Program-made: the position numbers and the translations under genes
The notes under the pieces: model-generated
What the model was told of the DNA's origin: nothing
The model's database searches: none
The model's input: only the letters and a program-made list of their open reading frames with translations
From: Pseudomonadota bacterium
GTDB lineage: Bacteria > Pseudomonadota > Gammaproteobacteria > Xanthomonadales > Xanthomonadaceae
Direction of reading: 5' to 3'
Length of the DNA: 64,000 bases
NCBI GenBank assembly: GCA_021821195.1
Contig: JAKACT010000002.1
Span: 248,001-312,000 of the forward strand
Shown here: positions 41,570 through 50,686 of the stretch, piece after piece
Position numbering within the stretch: the stretch's first letter is position 1
How the letters are laid out: the number at the start of each line of letters is the position of its first letter

Positions 41570-44500
41570 GTGGCGAAGATTAAATATCGACTGGGCGTGG
41601 ATCTTGGAGCGAACTCGCTGGGCTGGTGCGTGTATCGGCTGGATGCGCAGGATGAACCGGACAAGATCGTGCGCTTGGGCTCGCGGATCTTCGCCGATGG
41701 GCGCGACCCCAAAACATTGGCTTCACGTGCAGCAGATCGCAGGCAGGCAAGGCAAACTCGCCGCCGCCGCGATCGCGTTTTGAAACGTCGTCACAAACTG
41801 ATGCAGGCGTTGATCCAGTTCGGCCTGATGCCCGCAGACAATGCTGCCCGCAAGGCCATGCAAGGAAGCGATCCGTATGCATTGCGTGCGCGGGGGCTGG
41901 ATCAGCCGCTTGCATTGCATGAGCTTGGTCGTGCGCTGTATCACCTTGCACGCAAGCGCGGCTTCCGCAGCAGCAAGAAAGATACTCGCGGTGACGATGC
42001 CGCCAAAGAAGCAGGGAAAGTCAATCAAGCCATTGCGATGTTGCGCGCCCGCGTGCAGGCGGCTGGCTGCAGAACAGTTGGCGAATATCTGGCGCGCCAG
42101 CATGCCGAGCGGGCACCGGTACGCGCGCGTCGCAGCAGTGACGGCGGATACGTGCTGTATCTGCAGCGCGCCATGGTCGAGGAGGAATTCGATGCCTTGT
42201 GGCAAGCGCAGCAGACGCACCATCCTGACGTTCTCACGGATACCGCCCGTGAAATTCTGCGAGACATCCTGCTGTTCCAGCGTCGTTTGAAGCCGGTTGA
42301 GGCGGGCCGCTGCCTGTTCGAATCATCGGAATACCGCGCGCGTTTGTGTGCTCCCCTGCAGCAACGATTCCGCATGCTGCAGGAACTGAATCACATGCGT
42401 GTGAACGATGGGATCGAGGAGCGTGCGCTGACGCTGGATGAACGCAACCGCATGCTTGCGGTGCTTGAAAAAGACGTGGGGCCAAGGCCTGTTAGTTTCG
42501 CAAAACTTGCCAAGGCGGCGGGCTTGCGCACCAGCGATTTCAACATTGGGCGAGATGGCAAGCGAACAGGTCTGAGGGGTGACGCGGTTGGTTCACGTTT
42601 CGCGTCAGACAACGCGCTTGGCAACGCATGGATGTCGCTGTCGTCCACGCAGCAATACGCCATGGCCGTATTGACGACATTGGCTGATCAGGTGCCCGTG
42701 CTGGAAGCCGCCTTGTTGGCGTTGCCGGCCAATTCGCCAGCTTGCGAAGACATCTTGAAGGGTGTCTTCGATAAAGATGAGCGCGAAGCGGTGGCGCTGG
42801 CGTTGCAGTCACTTCCTCTCCGGCTCAGCGAGGCACAGGCGCGCACTGTCGCAAGTTTCAATCTTCCTGACGATTACGGCAGCCTGAGCCTGAAGGCGCT
42901 TGCGCGGATCGTGCCGGAGCTGGAACGCGAAGTGGTGACCTATGACGAAGCGGTGCGGCGCGCCGGTTATGCGAGCCACTCGCAGCTGCATACGGGTGAA
43001 ATCTTCAGCCGCCTTCCGTACTACGGAGAAGTGCTTGCCGGCTACACCGCGCCGACGCCTACGGCGAAGAATCCCGACGAGCAGCGCTACGGCAAAATCC
43101 CCAATCCCACCGTGCATATCGGCCTGAATCAGCTGCGCTTGCTGGTGAATGCGCTCATCAAGCGCTATGGCTCGCCGCACCAGATCGTGATCGAGCTGAC
43201 GCGTGAGTTCGGTGCTTCCGGCGAGAAGCGTCGCGAGATCACGAACCGGCAGAAGGAGAATCAAGAGCGCAACGCGGCATACGATCAAGAGCTGAGAGCG
43301 CTTGGCGTTCGCGCCAACCGCGAGAACCGCCAGAAGTTGCAGCTTTGGGAGGAGCTTGGCAAAGACGATGCGATGGATCGTTTCTGTATCTACAGCGGAA
43401 GACATTTGAGCAAGACCATGTTGTTCAGCGATGAAGTCGAAATCGACCATATCCTTCCGTTTTCGCAATCCCTGCATGACGGCATCGGCAACAAGATCTT
43501 GTGTACCAGGCAGAGCAACCGGGACAAGGGCAACCGCACGCCATTCGAGGCTTGGGGGCATACGGAACGCTGGGCGGGTATCGAAGCTCGTGCGGAGCGC
43601 CTGCCTGCGCACAAACGCAAATTGTTCCGAGAAGCTGCATTGCAGGAATTCCTCGGCGATGGCGATTTCCTCGCGCGCCATCTCACTGATACCGCCTATC
43701 TGAGCCGGGCAGCGAAGCAGTACCTGAGCTACGTCTGTCCGCAGAACGAGGTCTGGGTTTCCAGCGGCAAGTTGACCGGGATGATTCGCGGCAAGTTTGA
43801 TTTGAGCAGGCTGCTTTCCGAGGATGCCAGCAAGAACCGCAACGATCATCGCCACCACGCATTGGATGCCGCCGTGATCGGCCTATGCAGCCGCAGCCTG
43901 ATCCAGCGCATGGCCAATGCCGCGGCAAGGGCGGAGGAGCGCGGCGAGAATCGTCTGCTGGAGCGCCTGGATCTGCCGTGGTCTAGCTATCGTGATGAAC
44001 TGGACTCCGCGCTTGCCGCCGTCGTGGTGTCGCACAAGCCAGACCACGGCAAGCAGGCAGCCCTGCACAATGAAACCAATTACGGTTTGCGAGGGTCTCC
44101 GGATAAGCGTGGCAACCCGCTTGTTGGGCGTCGGCAAACACTGGACAGCATCAAGAATGCGAAAGATGCGGAATCGATTGCTGGCGAAGCGTTGCGTGAA
44201 GAAATTGTGCGGCTTTTGGCGCCGCTTTCTTCTCCGAAGGAAATCAAGGCGGCCCTTGAGGCCTACTCAGCCCGCACCGGCGTGCGCCGGGTGATCTGCG
44301 AAGAGCGCTTGTCGGTCATTCCCATCATGGATCGGCGCGACGGCCAGCCTTATCGCTACGTGAAAGGCGACGGCAACTATTGTTACGAAATCTTCCGCAA
44401 GCCGGATGGGCGGTGGGATGGTGAGGTCATCAGTACATTCGAAGCGAACCAGAGGAGCTTCGATGAATCGGCAACGCATGCGCAGAATGGCATGCCGCTG

Positions 44501-44758
44501 GTGATGCGACTGCACAAGGATGATGTGCTTGTCGTGGTGATTGATGGTAATGAGCACATACTCCGAGTAGCGAAGTTTTCGGATGGAAAAATATCGCTTG
44601 CACCTCACAACGAAGCAAATGTTGCGGCGCGGAGCAAGGACGCCCTGAACGAGTTCAAGTTTGTTCAAATGGCACCATCGCGGTTGTTGAGTGTGATGGC
44701 CAGACAAGTAGGTGTTGACGTGCTGGGCTACGTCAACGACCCCGGCTTCAAGGGATGA
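41570..44758 (+). CDS. cas9: Cas9 endonuclease, type II-C
   Basis: A 1062-residue Cas9, close to Neisseria Cas9 in length. RuvC-I has Asp11 (LGVDLGANSLGW), an Arg-rich bridge helix spans residues 57-76, RuvC-II has Glu542 (IVIELTREF), the HNH has Asp626-His627, Asn641 and Asn650 (EIDHILPFSQSL, NRDKGN), and RuvC-III has His763 and Asp766 (HHALDAAVIGL). All catalytic residues are intact, so it should cut both DNA strands under crRNA-tracrRNA guidance. The start is GTG behind AAGGAGGAG. The C-terminal PAM-reading region (about 830-1062) is present. cas1 begins one base after the stop. The gene looks less GC-rich than its flanks. Confidence 0.97.
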   Translation: MAKIKYRLGVDLGANSLGWCVYRLDAQDEPDKIVRLGSRIFADGRDPKTLASRAADRRQARQTRRRRDRVLKRRHKLMQALIQFGLMPADNAARKAMQGSDPYALRARGLDQPLALHELGRALYHLARKRGFRSSKKDTRGDDAAKEAGKVNQAIAMLRARVQAAGCRTVGEYLARQHAERAPVRARRSSDGGYVLYLQRAMVEEEFDALWQAQQTHHPDVLTDTAREILRDILLFQRRLKPVEAGRCLFESSEYRARLCAPLQQRFRMLQELNHMRVNDGIEERALTLDERNRMLAVLEKDVGPRPVSFAKLAKAAGLRTSDFNIGRDGKRTGLRGDAVGSRFASDNALGNAWMSLSSTQQYAMAVLTTLADQVPVLEAALLALPANSPACEDILKGVFDKDEREAVALALQSLPLRLSEAQARTVASFNLPDDYGSLSLKALARIVPELEREVVTYDEAVRRAGYASHSQLHTGEIFSRLPYYGEVLAGYTAPTPTAKNPDEQRYGKIPNPTVHIGLNQLRLLVNALIKRYGSPHQIVIELTREFGASGEKRREITNRQKENQERNAAYDQELRALGVRANRENRQKLQLWEELGKDDAMDRFCIYSGRHLSKTMLFSDEVEIDHILPFSQSLHDGIGNKILCTRQSNRDKGNRTPFEAWGHTERWAGIEARAERLPAHKRKLFREAALQEFLGDGDFLARHLTDTAYLSRAAKQYLSYVCPQNEVWVSSGKLTGMIRGKFDLSRLLSEDASKNRNDHRHHALDAAVIGLCSRSLIQRMANAAARAEERGENRLLERLDLPWSSYRDELDSALAAVVVSHKPDHGKQAALHNETNYGLRGSPDKRGNPLVGRRQTLDSIKNAKDAESIAGEALREEIVRLLAPLSSPKEIKAALEAYSARTGVRRVICEERLSVIPIMDRRDGQPYRYVKGDGNYCYEIFRKPDGRWDGEVISTFEANQRSFDESATHAQNGMPLVMRLHKDDVLVVVIDGNEHILRVAKFSDGKISLAPHNEANVAARSKDALNEFKFVQMAPSRLLSVMARQVGVDVLGYVNDPGFKG

Positions 44759-44759
44759 C

Positions 44760-45710
44760 ATGATCGGCCGCATCGTCGAGATCGCCGGCGACGGGCGTTA
44801 CCTGTCGCTGGATCGTGGCTTCCTTGTGGTCAGCCACAAGGGCCAAGAACTGGGGCGCACCCCCATCGACGATGTGGCCGCCTTGATCGGCAATGCGCAT
44901 GGGTTGGTCTACAGCAACAACTTGTTGGTGGCGCTGGCCGAGCGCGGTGCACCTTTCGTGCTGTGCGGTGCCAACCACAAGCCGGTTGGCCTGCTGTGGC
45001 CGGTCGAGGGACACCACCGCCAAGCGGCGCGCATGGATGCACAACTGAGCGCCTCTCTGCCGTTGCGCAAACGACTATGGAAGCAGGTCGTGCAGGCGAA
45101 GATCGGCATGCAAGCGGCAGTGATTGGTTTGTTTGATGGGCCGGAGCCACCACTGCGGCGGCTGGCCGGAAAAGTGCGTGCAGGTGATCCGTCCAATGTG
45201 GAGGGGCAAGCTGCACGGCAGTACTGGAGCCTTTTGCTGGGCAAGGCGTTCCGGCGTGATCGCGATGCCGAAGGCATCAATGCCATGCTCAACTATGGCT
45301 ATACGGTGCTGCGGGCACTGGTGGCGCGCCAGATCATGGCGGCAGGGCTGCATCCCGGCGTGCCGCTGCATCATGCGAACGAAGGCAACCCGATGCGTCT
45401 TGTCGACGACTTGATGGAGCCATTCCGTCCGCTGGTGGATGCCGTGGTGCGTCGCCTGTGCGACACCGGTGCAGTGACGTTGGATGCCGAAACGCGACGT
45501 GAGTTGGCGTTGCTGGGAACGCGAAGCATGCGGACTGTGCAAGGAGTCAGTCCGGTCACGGTGACGGTGCAGCGCCTTGCGGTGAGCCTTGCCCAAGTCT
45601 ACGAAAAGCGGGCAATGGCATTGGACTTGCCCGAAACAGGCCGCGGCGCATTGGCCAATCTGTGGGATCAAGCCCATGTCCAAGCAGGGAATGACGAGGA
45701 GGAGGCGTGA
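44760..45710 (+). CDS. cas1: CRISPR integrase Cas1
   Basis: A 316-residue type II Cas1, which integrates spacers with Cas2. The metal-binding residues are Glu148 (NVEGQAARQYW), His205 (PLHHANEGNP) and Glu220 (DDLMEPFRPLVD). It lies one base downstream of cas9 and overlaps cas2, so the three form one transcript. No csn2 or cas4 follows, which fixes the subtype as II-C. Confidence 0.96.
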   Translation: MIGRIVEIAGDGRYLSLDRGFLVVSHKGQELGRTPIDDVAALIGNAHGLVYSNNLLVALAERGAPFVLCGANHKPVGLLWPVEGHHRQAARMDAQLSASLPLRKRLWKQVVQAKIGMQAAVIGLFDGPEPPLRRLAGKVRAGDPSNVEGQAARQYWSLLLGKAFRRDRDAEGINAMLNYGYTVLRALVARQIMAAGLHPGVPLHHANEGNPMRLVDDLMEPFRPLVDAVVRRLCDTGAVTLDAETRRELALLGTRSMRTVQGVSPVTVTVQRLAVSLAQVYEKRAMALDLPETGRGALANLWDQAHVQAGNDEEEA

Positions 45711-46053
45711 GCGGATAGCTGCACCGCCGCTCTGTGCCTACAGACTGATGTGGATGCTGGTGATGTTCGATTTGCCGGTGGACACGGAGGAAAACCGCAA
45801 GGCGGCCAATGACTTCCGGCATGACTTGCTCGACTTCGGTTTCGAGCGCTGCCAGTATTCCGTGTATCTACGCTTCTGCGAAGGGCGTGAGCAGGCCGAT
45901 ACTTGGACGCGGCGGGTGCAGTCCGTACTGCCACCGGGAGGCAAGGTCTACTGCCTCTACTTCACGGACAAACAGTATGAAGGCATCGTCCGTTTCGAGC
46001 GGCGCAAGCGCGAAAAACAGCGCAAAAACCCGGATCAGTACCAGCTCTTCTGA
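45691..46053 (+). CDS. cas2: CRISPR-associated Cas2
   Basis: A 120-residue Cas2 with the ferredoxin-like core MWMLVMFDLPVDT, FGFERCQYSVYLR and KVYCLYFTDKQYEGIV, ending NPDQYQLF as type II-C Cas2 often does. It dimerises and bridges Cas1 dimers during spacer integration. The ATG at 45691, overlapping cas1 by 20 bases, gives the N-terminal stretch before LCAYRLMW; the ATG at 45676 is also possible. The reading frame ends 71 bases before the array. Confidence 0.93.
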   Translation: MTRRRRERIAAPPLCAYRLMWMLVMFDLPVDTEENRKAANDFRHDLLDFGFERCQYSVYLRFCEGREQADTWTRRVQSVLPPGGKVYCLYFTDKQYEGIVRFERRKREKQRKNPDQYQLF

Positions 46054-46082
46054 GACAAAACGCATGGATTCAATGCTCATAC

Positions 46083-46121
46083 CCCCAAGCAAGTCATTTG
46101 AAATCAATGACTTGCTTGGGG
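46083..46121. other. Perfect 16-bp hairpin between cas2 and the array
   Basis: CCCCAAGCAAGTCATT and its exact complement flank a 7-base loop. The hairpin starts 29 bases after cas2 and ends 3 bases before the first repeat. It could end both the cas transcript and the convergent pre-crRNA. There is no U-tract on either side, so Rho-independent termination is doubtful. Confidence 0.6.
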
Positions 46122-46124
46122 TCG

Positions 46125-49100
46125 GAGCGTAACAGATCAGGAAATGCGCTCTGGCCGGAACTAGGCGGGTCATCTCCTGTTCGATCAGTGAGAGCGTAAC
46201 AGATCAGGAAATGCGCTCTGGCCGGAACAGCCCTGGAACTACCCGCGCGGCCCGCTGCGAGCGTAACAGATCAGGAAATGCGCTCTGGCCGGAACACTGG
46301 CGCACGCCCTCCACGAACGCGCCGAGAGCGTAACAGATCAGGAAATGCGCTCTGGCCGGAACAATCGCGCGTTCTCAGGTGGTGTTCGCCAGAGCGTAAC
46401 AGATCAGGAAATGCGCTCTGGCCGGAACGAGCGCGTGATTTCACCGCGAACCCGAAGGAGCGTAACAGATCAGGAAATGCGCTCTGGCCGGAACAGAAAT
46501 TGAAGGGCGGCGTAGGCCCGCGTCGAGCGTAACAGATCAGGAAATGCGCTCTGGCCGGAACCCTATCCACCGGCAGCTCTGCTGGCAATGTGAGCGTAAC
46601 AGATCAGGAAATGCGCTCTGGCCGGAACAGTTAAGCGGCTCGCCGGGGTTGTGCTGGTGAGCGTAACAGATCAGGAAATGCGCTCTGGCCGGAACCGTCA
46701 GCGGACGCCATGCGTTGTCGAAGTCGAGCGTAACAGATCAGGAAATGCGCTCTGGCCGGAACTCCAGCTTCACGTCCCAGCCCGCGCGCGAGGAGCGTAA
46801 CAGATCAGGAAATGCGCTCTGGCCGGAACCTGGCCTTCTCTGGGGAGCAAGGCATGTTCGAGCGTAACAGATCAGGAAATGCGCTCTGGCCGGAACACGC
46901 TGGAAGGCGAGGGCGATGGCGACGACGAGCGTAACAGATCAGGAAATGCGCTCTGGCCGGAACGAAGCGCGCACCCGGCGCGAAGGTGCCCGAGAGCGTA
47001 ACAGATCAGGAAATGCGCTCTGGCCGGAACTGCTGGTGACCGCTGGACATGCAGAAAACGGAGCGTAACAGATCAGGAAATGCGCTCTGGCCGGAACGAA
47101 GTGGTCACGGGCGACGGCAGAGGGCCAGAGCGTAACAGATCAGGAAATGCGCTCTGGCCGGAACTGCTAGAGAGTAGGCATCCGAGAACCCGGGGAGCGT
47201 AACAGATCAGGAAATGCGCTCTGGCCGGAACACCTAATCGACCACATCACCGGCGGCAAGGAGCGTAACAGATCAGGAAATGCGCTCTGGCCGGAACTAC
47301 CACGAGGCCGCGGCCGTGGCGCGCATGGAGCGTAACAGATCAGGAAATGCGCTCTGGCCGGAACTAGGTTCCGTCCGAATAATTGGTCGTGTAGAGCGTA
47401 ACAGATCAGGAAATGCGCTCTGGCCGGAACTGGTGAGTACCACCTTGCTGCCGGTTCCGTGAGCGTAACAGATCAGGAAATGCGCTCTGGCCGGAACGAC
47501 CGCGCTCTGCAGCCGGGTGATGTTGTCGAGCGTAACAGATCAGGAAATGCGCTCTGGCCGGAACTGCGCATCGAACGCCCACAGCCGGCCATCGAGCGTA
47601 ACAGATCAGGAAATGCGCTCTGGCCGGAACTAGGGCACCGCCTGGTTGCTGCTGCCGGTGAGCGTAACAGATCAGGAAATGCGCTCTGGCCGGAACAAAA
47701 GCGCATTCATGCTCGAAGGCGGGAACGAGCGTAACAGATCAGGAAATGCGCTCTGGCCGGAACTCGAGCTTGACGTCCCAGCCGGAACGCGACGAGCGTA
47801 ACAGATCAGGAAATGCGCTCTGGCCGGAACTCCATACAAACGCGGTATTCGGCCTGCCTGGAGCGTAACAGATCAGGAAATGCGCTCTGGCCGGAACCTT
47901 AGACCGCTCGGGCACCCCGCGAAAGATGAGCGTAACAGATCAGGAAATGCGCTCTGGCCGGAACACGCGCTCGCTGGTGGCGTGCCGCCATTCGGAGCGT
48001 AACAGATCAGGAAATGCGCTCTGGCCGGAACACCAGCAGGAATGCAGTCATGCCCGCATCGGAGCGTAACAGATCAGGAAATGCGCTCTGGCCGGAACAC
48101 ACGTCGGCGGGAGACAGCGGGCGAGTCGGAGCGTAACAGATCAGGAAATGCGCTCTGGCCGGAACGATCGGCTTCAGCTGGACAACCGCCTACGGGAGCG
48201 TAACAGATCAGGAAATGCGCTCTGGCCGGAACCGCGCGGCCACGTCGGACACCACGGCGGCGGAGCGTAACAGATCAGGAAATGCGCTCTGGCCGGAACA
48301 CCGGCTACTGCCGGTGCGCTCGCGCGGGCGAGCGTAACAGATCAGGAAATGCGCTCTGGCCGGAACGAGAAGGATGTCGAGGCGGAAATCAGCGACGAGC
48401 GTAACAGATCAGGAAATGCGCTCTGGCCGGAACACTGGTAACGGTGGGGGCTTTCTTTTATGGGAGCGTAACAGATCAGGAAATGCGCTCTGGCCGGAAC
48501 ACAGTTCGCGCGGCACTTCATAGCCGCCGAGAGCGTAACAGATCAGGAAATGCGCTCTGGCCGGAACTCTTCAGTCGCTCCACCTGCGCAGCCGGCGGAG
48601 CGTAACAGATCAGGAAATGCGCTCTGGCCGGAACCAAGTCTTACAACAATGGCGTGACCCCCGGGAGCGTAACAGATCAGGAAATGCGCTCTGGCCGGAA
48701 CTGCTTCCGCACGCTGCTTCCCGGCATGTTCGAGCGTAACAGATCAGGAAATGCGCTCTGGCCGGAACATCACACAACCTCCGCGTAGGGGTATCTGGGA
48801 GCGTAACAGATCAGGAAATGCGCTCTGGCCGGAACTGCCGCGGCTACCGCCGCGCGAACGCCGACGAGCGTAACAGATCAGGAAATGCGCTCTGGCCGGA
48901 ACTATGAGCGCATGCCGCGATCGTACCGGCGCGAGCGTAACAGATCAGGAAATGCGCTCTGGCCGGAACAGGCGGCGGCTGGCGCCCATCATCAGCAGGG
49001 AGCGTAACAGATCAGGAAATGCGCTCTGGCCGGAACCAGCGCGTGCACGTGTACCGCTACCCGCGCGAGCGTAACAGATCAGGAAATGCGCTCTGGCCGG

Positions 49101-49570
49101 AACACGTCAGGCGAATCGCATGCTTCCAGCGCTGAGCGTAACAGATCAGGAAATGCGCTCTGGCCGGAACTATGGCTGGACGGGCTGAACAATAGCGCGG
49201 AGCGTAACAGATCAGGAAATGCGCTCTGGCCGGAACTCCCAGCCGATCGGCGGCACCTCAGCGTAGGAGCGTAACAGATCAGGAAATGCGCTCTGGCCGG
49301 AACTCCCAGCCGATCGGCGGCACCTCAGCGTAGGAGCGTAACAGATCAGGAAATGCGCTCTGGCCGGAACTTGCTACGTGAAAGACACCATCGTTGATGG
49401 AGCGTAACAGATCAGGAAATGCGCTCTGGCCGGAACTCTGGCTTGCGATCAGGCCGTCATAGCGGTGAGCGTAACAGATCAGGAAATGCGCTCTGGCCGG
49501 AACGGGTGGCGGGTCGTGCGGCATGGGAGAATCGAGCGTAACAGATCAGGAAATGCGCTCTGGCCGGAAC
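46125..49570 (-). CRISPR. CRISPR array, 52 repeats and 51 spacers, type II-C
   Basis: The 37-base repeat starts GAGCGTAACAGATCAG on the plus strand and ends CTGGCCGGAAC. All 52 copies look identical, including both terminal ones. Spacers are 30 bases (43 of them) or 29 bases (8). The crRNA strand is the minus strand, where the repeat begins GTTCCGGCC; this agrees with the tracrRNA anti-repeat and with the AT-rich leader at 49571. Spacers 47 (49237-49266) and 48 (49304-49333) are identical. Spacers 10 (46763-46792) and 25 (47764-47793) are related. No repeat decay is seen at the cas-proximal end. Confidence 0.98.
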
Positions 49571-49620
49571 CAACATTCCAAAAATTCTAATTTCGTCGAA
49601 TTCGATGGGATTAGAAGGTG
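49571..49620 (-). promoter_or_regulatory. CRISPR leader and predicted pre-crRNA promoter
   Basis: An AT-rich stretch next to the array end, unlike the GC-rich surroundings. On the minus strand TAGAAT (49589-49584) matches 5 of 6 positions of a -10 box and would start transcription about 7 bases before the first repeat. No good -35 hexamer is seen. New spacers are expected to enter at this end. Confidence 0.6.
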
Positions 49621-49704
49621 AGCGGCATCAACAATGTCGAAAACCAATACAAGGGTCGGGGTGCAAGGTTGCCGACGCTGTACGACATACCCGCATCCAC
49701 CTGC

Positions 49705-49732
49705 AAAAAAGGGCGCGGCCGAAGCCGCGCCC
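49705..49732 (-). terminator. Rho-independent terminator after the lipoprotein gene
   Basis: On the minus strand GGGCGCGGC / GCCGCGCCC with a 4-base loop is followed by TTTTTT. It lies 28 bases after the stop of the lipoprotein gene at 49761. Confidence 0.9.
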
Positions 49733-49760
49733 TCCAGGCAGCGAAGCGGATTCCGCGCGC

Positions 49761-50255
49761 TCAGCGCACTTCGAACTCGCGGGTCTGCACCACGTTGCCG
49801 TCCAGCGAGATCTCCACCTTGTACTTGCCGGTCGGCCAGCCGCTGGGCTTGCTGATCTGGAAGTCGGTGACGCCATCGCCGGTGAAAGTGACGTCCTTGC
49901 TCTCTTCGTTGACGGTCTGGTTGCTGTCCACGTGGGTCCACTTCGCGCCCAGCTTGGCCGGCACCGAGGCCATCGGGTCGGAGGTGGCGGTGGCGACGGC
50001 GGCGTAGATCGTGTCCTTCGGGGCGAAGGTGGTCATAGGCGCGGTGACGCGCATGTCGGCGCCCACCGCGTTGCCGAGGTCGACGCTGGTGACCGACGCG
50101 GTGGCCGGCATCGGTGCGGGCGGTTCCGCCATCGGTGCGGGTTCGCTGGCCACCGGCGGCGGCGCCGGCTCTTCCTTCTTCTTGCAGCCGACCAGTGCCA
50201 CGCTGCCCAGCAGGACGGCGAGCACGCTCATGTGCAGGCGATTGCGCTTGTTCAT
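49761..50255 (-). CDS. Putative lipoprotein
   Basis: A 164-residue protein with a lipobox (GSVALVGC, followed by KKKEE), a Pro/Ala-rich linker (residues about 28-52) and a beta-rich C-terminal domain (YAAVATATSDP ... SGWPTGKYKVEISLDGNVVQ) that looks like an immunoglobulin-like fold. Function unknown. It is encoded 36 bases downstream of the LysM gene on the same strand. Confidence 0.7.
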   Translation of the reverse strand: MNKRNRLHMSVLAVLLGSVALVGCKKKEEPAPPPVASEPAPMAEPPAPMPATASVTSVDLGNAVGADMRVTAPMTTFAPKDTIYAAVATATSDPMASVPAKLGAKWTHVDSNQTVNEESKDVTFTGDGVTDFQISKPSGWPTGKYKVEISLDGNVVQTREFEVR

Positions 50256-50291
50256 ATCGGATTTCCTCGTCGTTCGTCGAAAGGGCTGTAC

Positions 50292-50594
50292 TCAGTCTTC
50301 CCGCGCGGGGATCTTCAGCACCTGGCCGGGCTGGATGCGGTCCGGGTCCGAGAGCTGGTCGCGGTTGGCGTCGAAGATGCGCTTCCAGTCCTGCTTGCCG
50401 TAGAAGTGCTTGGCGATCTTCGAGAGGTTGTCGCCCTTTTCCACGGTGTAGGTCTGCCCGCCGGCGGCGGCGCCGGCGATGGTTTCGGTCGACGTCACCT
50501 TCGACTGGACATCGGAGAAGTCGGGCTTGACCTGCTCCGTACTCTGCACGGCGCTTTGCACGTCGGAGAAGTCGGGTTTCTTGTCGTTGCTCAT
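50292..50594 (-). CDS. LysM-domain protein
   Basis: A 100-residue protein with one C-terminal LysM domain (TYTVEKGDNLSKIAKHFYGK ... IQPGQVLKIP) that binds peptidoglycan, as in the C-terminal half of the YgaU/LysM-BON proteins. The N-terminal half has the duplicated motif KPDFSDVQS in place of a BON domain. No signal peptide is visible, so it may act in the cytoplasm or leave by another route. It precedes the lipoprotein gene on the same strand. Confidence 0.85.
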   Translation of the reverse strand: MSNDKKPDFSDVQSAVQSTEQVKPDFSDVQSKVTSTETIAGAAAGGQTYTVEKGDNLSKIAKHFYGKQDWKRIFDANRDQLSDPDRIQPGQVLKIPARED

Positions 50595-50686
50595 GGGAAC
50601 TCCTTGCCCGGTATTCGGACAAGGGCAACGCTTGCACGCGACCTGTTAAGAAAACATGGCGGCGCGACGCCGCCGTTCAGGCAGCG

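Noticed and set aside
46271-49524. Short open frames through the CRISPR array on both strands
   Set aside because: They contain the translated repeat in every unit (NRSGNALWPE and similar) and are products of the repeat lattice.
46125-49570. Self-targeting spacers against this window
   Set aside because: No spacer was seen to match the rest of the window by eye. A systematic search of the whole genome was not possible, so this is only weakly excluded.
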